Part shown: in pieces, positions 12,655 through 25,144 of the stretch
How positions within the stretch are numbered: the stretch's first letter is position 1
How the letters are laid out: each line of letters starts with the position of its first letter
Source: Seriola aureovittata
Taxonomy: Eukaryota > Chordata > Actinopteri > Carangiformes > Carangidae
DNA: 64,000 bases
Assembly: GCF_021018895.1 (NCBI RefSeq)
Contig: NC_079384.1
Coordinates: 9,905,140 to 9,969,139 of the forward strand
Reading direction: 5' to 3'
Position numbers and translations under genes: made by a program
The notes under the pieces: generated by a model
What the model was told of the DNA's origin: nothing
What the model saw: the letters and a program-made list of their open reading frames with translations, nothing else
The model's database searches: none

Positions 12655-13975
12655 GAGAAGAGCAGCTACATCTTAAAGTGACTGGCTACACACAGCTACA
12701 CACTGTGGCTCCTCTGCGTTGAATGTGGTATGTTTACTTCTGCAAGCTGCCTACAAGTGCGAGAGGTTTAGAGGAGTGTGTTCTGATAGAGACGACTGGA
12801 ACAGCTTACACTGCTCTCTAACAGAACCCAAACAAGTGTCTGGGGGAAAGAAGAGATTGCTCCCATTGTGATCAATCTGACTGCCTTAGCCAACCATCCT
12901 TGAATAGATGGTCACATTTCTTTACTCTGCAGGCAGACGCTGCCATGCAATACACTGTCATACACAATGAATGGCATCTTAGCCCAGCTTAAAATCTGTC
13001 ATTAAACTCATATTGTGCCTGGTGTCTTTATAATTATGTCTATACAATATATGACAGTGTAATACTGGCTGAATGCATCCTAAATGTTCCCAGTCACAAA
13101 TGTGTGTGAGTATAGAACACACTGTTTAAAAGACCTGGACTTTTTTAGTTCGTATTTCACAACTTCAGTGACTTAAAATATGTTCATACTGCTCGGTGCA
13201 AATGGAAAAATAATTGATTCCTATAGTGAAAACTGTCTTTATTTCATACTTAAGGAGCGTTAGCAACAGAAACGGCCACATGAATTTATCAGAGAGACAA
13301 GGAAACGCTGGTGGTTTTGTATGTTTTAACCCATTAATCATCTATTGTTTATATTTCACCTTCTACCACGGATCAACAAGAATTCTAATTAGGCAATGGT
13401 GTCCATTAATTTCTTCAGACACAGGTTTTTGCAGCTGTAAATTCATGTGCTAGTATTATGTGCCAGTTAGTTTTCATAATAGAAAACATCCAAATGAGCT
13501 TATACTCGGCGTACACATCAGTGGGTAATATACGTACTTATTGATGCTTTTCCAAATGATACCACAGCTCTGTGCATACATTGATCGCCTTAAAGAAGTC
13601 ATTTGTTTTGTTTCATGCTGGTATGAACCTGCAGTCAAGTCATTTAAGTCAATTAAGCCAGGTCAATATGGTCATAGTCGTAGCACTGTGCACAAATCCC
13701 GCACAAGAAGACTGTACACTTGAACAATCTAAATATGCTATTGATAGATATTAATCATTTTCAAATTGCGCTAGGGAGTTCTAGAAAGTTCTTTTAGCAT
13801 TCTGATATCCAATTTGTAATACCAGACCCGAGATAAATAGTATATAAGCTGTAATATTAACGCTCATGAGTTAAAATTCACCACCCTAAGCAGGTCAGTG
13901 CTTTGACACAACACAAATCTCAGCCCTGGGATCCAGCTGGAACACAAAACAAATACAGTCCTTAGGCAGTGAGAA
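12655..13975. other. Unique intronic sequence, no gene seen
   Basis: No exon or repeat family recognised. The overlapping 60-codon frames at 13541-13754 look accidental. Confidence 0.55.
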
Positions 13976-13980
13976 AACAA

Positions 13981-14038
13981 CCCCCCCCACCCACCCACCC
14001 ACCCACCCACCCAAAAAAAAAAAAAAAAAAAAAAAAAA
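13981..14038. repeat. (CCCA)n tetranucleotide tract joined to (A)26
   Basis: A run of eight C is followed by six CCCA-type units up to 14012, then 26 consecutive A (14013-14038). On the minus strand this reads as repeated GGGT, a strong G-quadruplex-forming pattern, preceded by a T run. The A run may be the tail of an old retroposon, but no body is recognisable. Confidence 0.9.
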
Positions 14039-15136
14039 GATTTAAGGAATGGATTTCACATTTAGAAGTGAAAAATGAGGCAGCAGGGCAAAGTTATAGC
14101 TGCGATGCTAATTGGAAGAGAATTGAGCCAGAGAAATAACCTCACAGTCTCACTGCAGATGTCAACCATATGGATTTTCTGCGTGGACAGTGATCTATAT
14201 TTACTATACACTCTGTAAATACACCAATATTTTATGATTTACCTATCAGTGAGTTTTTCATGTGAGCAAAGGCTATTTTTTAACTTGTGGACAGCTATGA
14301 ATTGGTATTGATTAAATTCTTATTCAATTCCCCCAGTTTTGCTGTTATTGCTGGCAGAAGCTGAGATGTACTGCCTGTCTAGGCAAATGTAGCCCGAGCA
14401 CAGAAATAGATGACCTCTGTTGCTTTAATTACCCTTGATCCCACGCAGCTTGGTCAGTGTGGTCTGTCTAATTTGCTGGACTATATTATTTGCATTCATT
14501 ATAGGGGGAAAAAAAATGTCCTTAGTAGAAATGCTACACATGCACCTGGTGGATGTTTCACAGCTGATTTGGGGCCAGTTTTCAGTGAAATGACAACATT
14601 TAAAAGGAATGCAAAATACTGCGGCAAGATCCGGATGATTTCTATACAATTTGTTTCACTGCCCAAAACAAAAATAAACCCAAATCATGCAACCGTATGA
14701 GGCAAGCAGAGCTCCAGCTATGCAGTTGTCAGCGGATATGCCTCCACGTTTAGCCTTTGGTTAAATTCACTATATCTATCTGTGTCACACTTCAGAATCA
14801 CGGTTAAAAGGATGAACATGAAAGTGATGGGCAAAAGAAATGAAAATGAAGGGTGGGTGAGCCTGGGAATTATAAGAGGGAAACCGTCAACGTGGAGTGC
14901 ATCAGTGTCAGTCAAGCTCCAACCCCAATGATGGTGGCTAATTAGATTTTCCCATGCTCAACAAATCATGCTGATAGGGAGAAACATTTTGCAACTCAAT
15001 AGCCAGCTGACATACACTGATAGCATTGTCAACAGAGTCAGCTGTGCTGCCTGCTAACATGGTTCGAGTGGAAAATTATGGTTGATATTACAGATGCATG
15101 TTCTGTTTACATGCAGTGACGGGTACTGTGGAGGAG

Positions 15137-15172
15137 AAAATGAAATGAAATGAATGAAAGAATGAATGAATG
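15137..15172. repeat. Imperfect (GAAT)n tract
   Basis: Repeats of ATGAAATGA and GAATGAAT. It explains the Phe/Ser/His-rich minus-strand frames here. Confidence 0.75.
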
Positions 15173-18117
15173 ACCTGAAAATAAATAATAGGAATAGTTG
15201 CAGAGAAATAAATAAACATGCCAAGATCTTGTATTGTATATAGACAATTATATATTTCAAGGGAAAGCAGTCTCAGAGATTTGGACCCTTCTGTATATAT
15301 CCACAGGAAATGATGCAGCATGTACACAATTTTATCTCACCGGTAACAGCCTTACTGTTTGCTGTTCACAGTCTTTACACTGTGTCAGAGCTCTATTGAG
15401 TTAATGCTAATTGAACATGTCCTCCTCTCGCTGTTTCGTATTAAAACCATTCAGCTGGTGAAACATAAGGTGGCTTTTACTGTAAAGCAGTCACAGGAAA
15501 CACAGTGTATTTGTCTTATGTCCATATGTGAAACCTACTACAGAGTTTGTTTTGGGTGTATATCTGACACAGTAGCTGCCCATGTCGTGATTGCTGTAGT
15601 ATCAAAGTGCACTGGCTGTGACCATAGGTGCTGAGGTGCTGCAAAATGAACTGAAATCTTAAGGAGTACTATAACTTTAATTATTGTGCTTGCCCAGCTC
15701 AAATAATAGACCTTTCACCTTCGGTAATGTGTTACTTGATTGCTTTACTTGGCTGATTACTGATAACAAGACTTTTTTCATGAAACAAACTTCAAATCCG
15801 GCAGAGGCCCACTGCAAAGGACAGCAATGCTTCCCCTGATTACCTGTTCCTCAGTGTAGAGTCTGTGAACTCCTGGTTTGATTGCTGTGCCTGTTATGTG
15901 CGTCAGCACAGAACACCCACATAAAGTGAAATTGTTTAGCATTTTGTGCAGCAGCAGCAAACACAGAGATATCTATCAATCTATCTGTACCTTCAACCCA
16001 TCTGCTACATGGTGATGTTTGGTTAAATTATTCATTTCCATCTCCTCACTAATCACATCCTTGTTTGACCTTGATGCTGCAGACAGTGTTTTAAATGTTT
16101 CAAAGGAATTTAGTTAAAAACGAGCTCTAAAGCCTTTAATAATCTGTCATGCTGGATGCCCTACATGCTGTTGCTCAGAGCCTCTCTCACAGTCTTCCAA
16201 CCAGTCAGTGCTGCTGCATTGTGGAGTGGTAAAAATCTTCAATTGTAGTCATCTTGGCATGGGCGAAACTCTCATTTGGAATCCAAAATGCGGCAATTCA
16301 CAGCAGGTACTTGGCTTGCTCTTTAGAGTTACAGTAATGAGGACAAATAAAAATAACAAAGACACTGAAACAGCACAATTCAAATGAGCCAAATGAACAG
16401 GAAATTATGGAAGTCTGTGATATACTGTATATTCAAACACAGACATCTGTTTAATGGCTGGTGGTATTTTAGAGTGGTGGAACTTTGCAAACAAAAAAAC
16501 AAAAAACAAAAACAAACAGTGGTTCTCTTTCTTTTTTTTTTTTTACCTGTAACTCAATATTATGCACAAATTCCCTCCTCAGTTCATCTTGCATGTGAGG
16601 TGCTGCTGTAGCTTTTAATTACTTTCTTACGCACTGCTGATTAGCTTTGCCTGGAGCCCAGAGCTCCTAGTGTGTGCGTGGGTTTGCATGTGTGTACATA
16701 TGCAAGGATCCTAATCACGTCTGGTGCCACTAAAATAACAACACATCTGCACCCATTAAATACCCATTTTTCACAAAGATGAAGAAAAAAAAAAACAAGA
16801 TTTTTCTGCTATAACACCAGCAATCCTTGATGCATGACCGCGTGTGATTTCCTGATAACTGATCACGCGTCTCCTGAATTAGCAAGAGGTGGCTCAAGAT
16901 CTCTCACTGTATCCTTTCACTTTGAAGTGGCAGTGATGATGAGATTATATCGGGGAGTGATCAAGGATAACCTTCAGTGTTTTATCTCTACACATCCACC
17001 CGTTTGTCCGCATCTCTGGCACTAACACATTCACCTGGAACATGGCACTGCCAGATGTCTGAGCTTATTAGCACTCAAACCATTTCAAGGGAGGGGTCAT
17101 TGCTGTTGTTTGGTTTGTGTTAGATGATTATTTTCCTCATATATTTCAAAGTAAAGCACTTTGTCTACTTTTTGACTAGCAGTGCATTTGCCACGGTGAG
17201 GTTTAAATTTGAGAGTAAAGGCAAGCAGATTACAACGACCTTGTAGGCTAACATGCTTACTTGGAGGACAGCCAAAATAATACTTTTAGTGAAGTAAAAT
17301 CATTGAAATATTCGTTGTGAAATCAAAACTTGATGAAATCCCAGAAAATATAACTTAATTTCAGATTTGTGGTGGGTTGGGCACCAGCTGCTGCTGCAGA
17401 TCTGTCAGCTAAGTGGGCGCAACATGAAGAGATCAGTGTCTCTACTTTTCATTTTGTGCTTTCATATTTTCACTTTCATGTGTACCTAGATGAAAACTAT
17501 GCAATCAGTTTTAGAATCATTTAGATGTAACCCTTCTGTGTTGTTGAAAGTGGCTTTCCTTTTCCTTTTATTTTCTTTAAAGTGTTTTCCTTTTTGTTTT
17601 TGCATTTCTTCTGACCTTAAAGCATTGTTACTACACCAAATAAGGGAAACTTAAAGTTGAATATGTCGTATTGGTTATGCCTGAACAAATATATACAGTT
17701 TATGTTTGTTTGCTAAAAGGTCCTTCACAGAGAAAGAAGTGTACAATAACTTATCTTATATAATGATGTTTATTATGTTTGGGGCAATTAGACCTCATAC
17801 AAATAAACTGTTATAAAATTCTAGTAACGGAAATACAAATTTAGGAGGTGTAGGGCTGCGTAAACACAGTCAAACTGTCAATATCATTCACAGAGAGCAC
17901 CTCCCGTCATCACACCTCTAACACCTCTAACACCTTAACACGTGGGTCCGGGACCTCCAGGGGTTCTTGTGGGGTCACTAGCAAAAAGGAGAATAATTTA
18001 TTTTCACTATAATTCCATCCATAAGCAACACAATGAGAGAATGTGTGGCTATTTTGGTTATGGGTTTCTGTAATGAAACATCTAAAAGCAAAAATCGTAT
18101 CGAAATTTTATCAAATC

Positions 18118-18141
18118 GGGGTGGGGGTGGGGGGGTGGGGG
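18118..18141 (+). other. G-quadruplex motif
   Basis: Four runs of four to seven G separated by single T bases on the plus strand. This meets the usual G3+N1-7 pattern four times. Confidence 0.7.
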
Positions 18142-19100
18142 ACACTGTTCTGCTGTACTGGAGCTTGAGCGTGTCTGCAGAGTGAGTAAATGTAATAAAC
18201 ATACTGGGCATATGAAAAATCATTATATCTAATCATGATTTACAGCTTGGGTCTATGAAAATGAACGCGTCATTTTCTGCGGAGAACGTTTTTTTTTTAA
18301 ATGTCAGCACAATCATATTTATAGGGAAAATTTCATGGAATTGGGGAAAGTCATGATGTATCAAGTGCTAAAATAATGATAAGTCTTTTTTGAGTCTACA
18401 TGGTACCAAACAGAAAATTAGATTTAAAGTAAGTATTAGTGTGGGAAGTATTCAAAACAAGGCCGACAAAAATCTTTATCACTGAAATGCATGATTATCT
18501 CTGAGAGTATCCAGCCATGTTATTCCTTGCATGACAGCTTCAGTTAAACAGGTAAGCAAAATAACAAAGAATAGGTTTTATCAAGGCAATTATCTGAGCA
18601 GAACTGCGGCGGTGAATGTATTCCACTCTTGACTTCTCTTTGATGAAAGCAGCGGGAGCCTTCTCACTCCCTCCTTCTTATCACACTGTCAAGCCAGCTT
18701 GCCTGCTCCCACACTGCGTTTGCCAGCAGAAAGGGCACTGCTCGTTAATGCCAGTGAGCTGGAAATGAGTCACACAGCACCTTGTCACGTGGCTGATCTC
18801 TACCCCGACGGCGCCCTCTGCTCAGGAACTAAAGAACACGGTTCTCCCCGCTCGTTGACATTCAGTGCTGCGATCATGACTACTGTTCTCTTCAGATTGA
18901 GGGAAAAGAGCAAACGCACACATGGAGTAGGACGTGGGGAACCGAACTGCAGGCCTTGCCTTGTGGATACTAGATCATCTGCTGGTTGTACAGTTTGATG
19001 TTTATTTCACATTTTATATCTTCCTCTGCGGATTTACTGAACTTCAATCTCATGGCAGATTTCAAGTGACTGTAATTAACAACACAGCCGTGAAAACTAG

Positions 19101-19550
19101 AATTACCACCTCGTGGTTGTATCCCTCCGTCAACCAGTCAAGTTGCAGGAAATATGGTCACAATCTCCCCTTTGTTCCTGAGTTACAGTGTTGAATAATG
19201 GCCAGAGGTGTTTTTGCAGAACATTTATTGACCTTTCACCGTTTTGATGTAAAATGTCATCACTTCATCATTTTATCCTATTAAACATTTGTGTGAAATT
19301 TTCTCATAATTAGTGGATGAATTCTTGAGTTATGGCCAAAAAACGTGTTTTGTGAGGTCAGGGTTCCCTTGACCTATGACCTTTAACTGCCAAATTCTCA
19401 TCAATTCATCTTCGAGTCCAGGTGGACATTTGTGCCAAATTTGAAGAAATTCTCTCAAGACGTTCCTCATACATCGCGTTCACAAGAATGGGACAGACAG
19501 ATGGATGAACGACCTGAAAGCATAATGCTTTCCGACTGCGGCTGTAATCA
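19101..19550. mobile_element. Decayed teleost dispersed repeat
   Basis: This matches phrases of a repeat I know to be abundant in fish genomes: a CCTCGTGGTTGTATCCCTCCG left end, TGACCTATGACCTTTAACTG in the middle, then GTGCCAAATTTGAAGAAATT, CGCGTTCACAAGAATGGGAC and a CATAATGCTTTCCGACTGCGG right end. It has no coding capacity. I believe it is a non-autonomous element, but I cannot assign a superfamily. The frame at 19432-19620 lies in it and is not a gene. Confidence 0.6.
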
Positions 19551-20343
19551 GGGGAAGAGGCAGAAAAATGCCTTGATTCTCTTGGAAACTACAAAGTATT
19601 GGATAATAGCTTCTAGTTAATAAATGTCTACTCACACATTCGTACAGTGTATCACCATTTTGTGACTTGTGTTCACTACTTTCCAGTTAATTTGTGTTAA
19701 AGTGTAGCCATGTAGTCAGTGTTTTGGTGTACCCACTTCAGTCTAACTGATTTCTGTCTACTTCATTAGGTTTGTATTCAGAATTGAGGTAAGCACTTCA
19801 GCTGAGTCAGTGCACTAAAGCTGTTGTTAAGCGCCACTCGAGCAGATATGTATATGGCTGGAGATTACCCAAAGGAGCTGACATCACTGAGGTTCAGACC
19901 TCAACAAAATTTCTTTTCTATTGTGCAGTGTCTGCTCTAGGGAAGAGGTGGCCTAAATATAAAGTGGCAGTGTCATACAAAGCTGAGTGTACAGCATTTT
20001 ATTCTGGTAATTTATTAAAAGTACTATTATGTAATTATCAAGAGAACATATGCAGAGTCAGAGTGAGTCGTAGTTAGAACTGCTGGCAGGATCGTGCAAG
20101 ATTTGTGAGAATAGCACGCTGATATATTATACATAGATACTGTATATATACCATTTTCTCTGCTAGAGTTTCCTGGTGCTCCTGAAAATAAAATACACAT
20201 ATACGCCAGATTTAAAACAGGGTGATGGGCCAGAAAATTAAAACAAGAGTCCTCTGTCAGTAGTAGGACAGTAAATGATGTGGGAAATTACCATTAGATC
20301 GAATATAACACAGGAAATGAGAGATACATGGTTACATCCTAGA

Positions 20344-20374
<31 letters not shown>
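20344..20374. repeat. (AT)n/(AC)n microsatellite
   Basis: About 11 AT units followed by four AC units. Confidence 0.9.
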
Positions 20375-20629
20375 TCTCTATTAAATGTATCTATTATATA
20401 TTTATCTATTAAAGAGTCATTTACAACCAGATGTCCCCGATTGTCTGCTGTAATTAGGTTACCAGCAGATTCCTCCCTTTCTCTTTCTCCTGCTTACATC
20501 AAACATACATATGGGAAGACACCCTGAAGGCCCTCCTCACAGAACAACCGAGACTGCTGCTGCGTTCCTGCTCTCAATGCTCCGTGACTTAAAATAAGAG
20601 ATGATCCATCGCAGATATTCCACAGGATA

Positions 20630-20842
20630 AGTGAAAGCTAGGACTGCTGGTGGCGCTATAGGAAAAGTCACAGACCTTCCAACATCATTAGGATTAATCC
20701 CCTTGGGGCCACGGAGGTCTCTCTTAATCCACCTAGTAGTTGATGAGATATCTCAGTCTGGACCAAAGTGGTGGGCTGACCAACTGACTGGTAAGAAAAA
20801 CATTGTTATCCCCAGAGCCATGCTCAGCATGGGTAAAAACCC
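20630..20842. mobile_element. Fragment of another teleost dispersed repeat
   Basis: Recognisable phrases are ATCATTAGGATTAATCC, GTTGATGAGATATCTCAGTC, TGGACCAAAGTGGTGGGCTG and CCCAGAGCCATGCTCAGCATG, all typical of a non-coding repeat I recall from many teleost genomes. The 86-codon frame (20631-20891) coincides with it and is not a gene. Confidence 0.55.
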
Positions 20843-20849
20843 AAGCCAA

Positions 20850-22336
20850 GTTCAAACCATCATTTTCACAGCTCCTTGGTGGTCCAACTAGCCTTAGTCC
20901 TCAGAAAAGTACAGTGAGCACTGACAGTGTTTCCATTTCTCAAGGCTGACTTGATCTGCGATCTTTCCCTTTTGTTTTTCTTTGAAATCACCTAGATGCA
21001 GCAGATGAAATATAGAAAGCACAGTGGGCTTACTGAAAGTGAATTGTTAAGAAGAACTGCTTGAGTAGCTTATTCTTCAATGCCAGGAAATATCATTTCT
21101 TAAAGATTTAAGATAGAGAATTGGCTGAAAGACTCTGGGTAATCCTGTGGTCATAAACAATTTAAGATATTCATGTAAATATAATTTGTCACTCCGTCTG
21201 AACATTCACACAATGAAATGCATGATCTTCTGAGACATTACACAGTGGAACTGAATCAAAATCAATCTGTAGCCACTCAGAAAGTCTTCAGAAATCTTTC
21301 ATCTGTTTTCTTCATGTCCAGTTTAAATAACACCGAGCGCTGCTTAAAGGATAAGCCAAAAAGGGGTAATTTAGCATGCCTTGTCCCTCTAAATTGATTT
21401 TACATAGTGGCATTACTCAAAGCAGCAGCCCTAATGAAGTTGTGTGTCCTCAGCCAGGTCTAATGGAATGATTGAAGGAGGAAGACTTTGAAGTGTGACA
21501 GGGCTTTTTGTTGGAGAAAAAAAAAAAAACAGTGTTCATGGTCAAAGTTTGCTACATTGGCTAAATTTAGTCACTTAAAAAAAAATAAAAAAATACCAGT
21601 CAGAATACTATCATGCACTAAAAGCTCAAGAAGTGTACTGTGATTGGTTGCATTGAAAATCATAGGCAGTGGCAAATACTATATTCAGTGCCACCACTGC
21701 TTTGGGTAATGCTGTCAAGAAAATTAAAGCCATCACACTTGGGCTAGTGCCTGGTAGTCTGAGCCTTTTCAGTGATTCATTCATTTTACATCAGAACCTC
21801 TAAATGAATCAACCTTTTCCTGTTGTTGAGTTTTTCCCTGTGAGAAAGAGATCTCTGTTCTTTTTAAAGTCTTTGCACTGCCCTTTGCATTTGATGGATT
21901 ATTTTTTAATTGAATTGCCATACACCATACCTATTTTATGATTCCTATCAGGTATAATGCAACGGGGAATGGGGTAGTATGTTTTGATCCCTCCGGATTT
22001 AAACCTGCACATAAGCAGGATGAGTGAACAGTACAACCGCGACCACCGATACAACTGACCAGTCTACAGTAACTGCAGCAGATGGGTATATATGTTTTAC
22101 TCATGCTGTTTTCTGAGGCACAAAAGACACTTTAACATATTCACTCCTCCCACATACAGTACATTTTCTAACCTGTGCAGCCGGAGCCTGCTGTCTCACA
22201 GCGTGAACACGTTTCTTTAATGATTGTATTTCCAGTCAGGAGGTTAGGCGAGTGAGAAAGGAAGGGAGAGCTGAAGTACAGGGACATGTAACCACAGTTT
22301 TACTGCAAATCAGACACAAAAGATCACTCTATATGC

Positions 22337-22374
<38 letters not shown>

Positions 22375-23680
22375 TCATAGTGACCAAAGTACACTGACCA
22401 AACGAGCCCAAAAAAAAAAAAAAATATGGAGAGTTAACTTATTAAATATGTACTATAAATGCTTCTCTGTGTAAAGAAATTACACACTTGGTTGAACCGA
22501 GATGATTTATTACTGCTTTTGGTGTAATCCAACAAAGTCACAATAACATTACACGCACGCCACCCGTATCATTAACACTGCTGCGCTGCTGATAGGTAGC
22601 CTACGACACTGTTTACGCAGCTCAACCTGCCTTCGCTGTCCAAGAGAAACTGTTTTTTTTTTCCAAGCCTAATTGGTCAGTGAACAAAAATAGATCTTTG
22701 TTGAGTAATGAAGGCTGGTACCCCTCTTTCACTGTGCCACTGTAATAAATATAGACAAGTTCATTAATACAGTTTTAGCCTTTACGTCTAGAGAGAGAGA
22801 AGAAAAAAAAAAGATTAACTGCAATGACAATCTAAAGATGCAATGGCACAACTTATAATGGATGGTAATTAAATGGGTCAGTGGTAATTGCATGATGATT
22901 ACTGAAGATTAAACTAATCAATAATTCAATTCATTCTGTTTTCCATGACTTAATTAAACAATTTATTCAACAATTCGCTAAACTGATTGTGTAATGGATT
23001 CGGTATTGATATTTGGTTTTCAAATCCTCGTATTTTCAGTTGCCAGGACATCAATATTTCCAATGTGCCTTCACAAGCCTACGTTGCCATGTTTGATTGA
23101 TACAAACAATGCCTTCGAAAGACCACTGACACACAACGTTTAATATTTTTTCTGCTAATATTTGTTAGGGAATCATTTTGCTATTGCACCATGTCAACAG
23201 CGCATATCTAGCTGGTGAAAGTCAACTTGAAATGCACGGCAATTACATCCGATTTATATCAGAGAGACATCAGAGATGAGCAGGTTAGCCATGGGAAAGA
23301 GTTAAGTGCTTGATCAACACCACATGTCAGTAAATGGAAATTAGCTTTGTGCAAATTAGCAATGTTAAGTTTTCGAGCTGCTAATGATCAGATTAATAGA
23401 TGCAAACTAGGGATCCCTCTGGCATGGTTTGAAACCTAGGGACTGGTGGCGTGAAAGTAGATTAAACCTCATTTAAGCATTTAAGCGATTATTCATGGGT
23501 TAACTTAGCTTAGTGTAATGCAAGCAAATAATGCTTATACTTTCAGCGAATTCAGATGACCCAAAATATCCTCCTATACACAGGAGAATAACATTGTTCA
23601 AACAAACCTGGTTAACACTGCACTGCCAAAAAAGAAACTCAGAAACAAGATGTCAGTACAGCAGCCTTCTATTGTGTGTA
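20850..23680. other. Unique intronic sequence with homeodomain-like AT motifs
   Basis: No exon seen. It holds a CT repeat (22340-22371), A and T tracts (21520-21531, 22410-22423) and two stretches dense in TAAT-type motifs (22840-23010 and 23180-23420), discussed as candidate conserved elements. Confidence 0.5.
22340..22371. repeat. (CT)n microsatellite
   Basis: About 16 uninterrupted CT units. Confidence 0.95.
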
Positions 23681-23685
23681 TCAAG

Positions 23686-23797
<112 letters not shown>

Positions 23798-24238
23798 CTC
23801 AGAAATAAACAGAGCTACAGTATTTTATCTTGGCACTTCCTTTGTGTTAGCTGGAGCACTTGTTTTGGTCTGCATATTTATTACAGGAAAGTGTCTCTCT
23901 CAGAACCTCAGGAGTCTCCCTCTAACTCCATCAAAAAACTTGAATAAAGTGCAGCTTCATTTTGTTGATATTCATCGCTGATTTTAATTATGAAAGAAAA
24001 TTAAAATGTGGTCATATAAACAGTGCAAATTCTGCCATACAGAATAATCAAACAGAGTAATTTGGCTTCTTTTAAACAATTCTCAGCCTGTAGATTTAAT
24101 TTCTGTTACACTGGATGAGACCGTGGCGAGAAGTAGTCTGATTAATGACATTCCTCCTGTGTTTAATGAACCTGTAAGGCAAACACAGACATAGCCTATG
24201 AATCAGTTGCAAGAATACTGGGTAGCCTAGTGTGTTAC

Positions 24239-24243
24239 GTGTG

Positions 24244-24278
<35 letters not shown>
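24239..24278. repeat. (GT)n microsatellite
   Basis: About 20 GT units with one GC interruption. Confidence 0.95.
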
Positions 24279-24281
<3 letters not shown>

Positions 24282-24432
24282 CTGAAAATAATAAGGGCAG
24301 CTGTCTTGATGTGTGTTTTAGACAGCTGTGCACACCTGGCTCAGTCCCTTTACATACTCTCTCAAATCTCCATGCTGCCAACTAGACTGACTTTTTGGGT
24401 AATTTGTTGTTGTTGTTGTTTTTTTTGTTTTT

Positions 24433-25141
24433 TTAAAGCTGCAGTAATCAATATATTTATATAAACAATACTTCAAATTACTGTGTCATGGGAAAGGGTC
24501 GCTAATAGCAACAACCTCACAGCGAATTAGTGCCCGACTCCCCTTTGCTTTATGTAGAGTTTTAGCATCTTTCAGCCCTTTTGTCTTGGTTTTACGATCC
24601 ACAACTTTGCTGTTTTGTTCCCTCCCAATTCCAGTTACAGCAAACAGCATTTTTTTATGAGAAAAACTTGCACTGTACACTACTAACTCAACACCAAACG
24701 GCAGACGGATAAAGTTACTCACTAGCTGGTGAACATATCAAAGCAACGGTAAGCTAAAGACCCAGACAGTTTTCTCTTCGTTGGAGAAGAAGGTGGAGAA
24801 GATCTAAAAGAGAGCTAAAAGTATAGTGGACATTGGCCTTATATTTGTTACAAGGGTCACAAGAACTGTCTGCCGGATGTATATACATGCAATAGTTTGC
24901 TAATGTGTTAGCAAAATCAACTATACAAAACTATTCTAAGGGCAAAGCACATTGTTTGCTTTCCACAACTTTCTGCAGTTCTGCACAAAAGTGAGAAAAC
25001 AAAAACCTATTTAATGAATACATCAGCTTAGATAGTTACTGTCTTTCCCAGTGTTTGTCATGCCGTTTGAAAAAAAACATGCCTTTTAAAATGAAAAGTA
25101 CCCATGTCTCTTACCTGAGCCAGTCAGTACTGCAGCTTTAA
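24433..25141. mobile_element. Non-autonomous DNA transposon with 14-bp terminal inverted repeats
   Basis: The left end TTAAAGCTGCAGTA (24433-24446) is the exact reverse complement of the right end TACTGCAGCTTTAA (25128-25141), enclosing 709 bp. Both ends lie in TTAA, which could be a target duplication of piggyBac type or simply part of the inverted repeat. The interior has no transposase. A truncated relative sits at 38147-38405 on the same strand, sharing the end motif, TTATATAAACAAT and TTTTAGCATCTTTCAGC in the same order. I also recognise the interior as a teleost repeat family. The superfamily is uncertain. Confidence 0.7.
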
Positions 25142-25144
25142 TTT

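Larger units (their letters stand above)
14040..19100. other. Unique intronic sequence with small simple repeats
   Basis: No exon seen. Contains a GAATGA-like short repeat (15137-15172), T and A tracts (about 16532-16543 and 16785-16795), a G-run cluster (18118-18141), and a GC-richer block at 18640-18960 whose open frame (18699-18998) has no recognisable domain. Confidence 0.55.
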
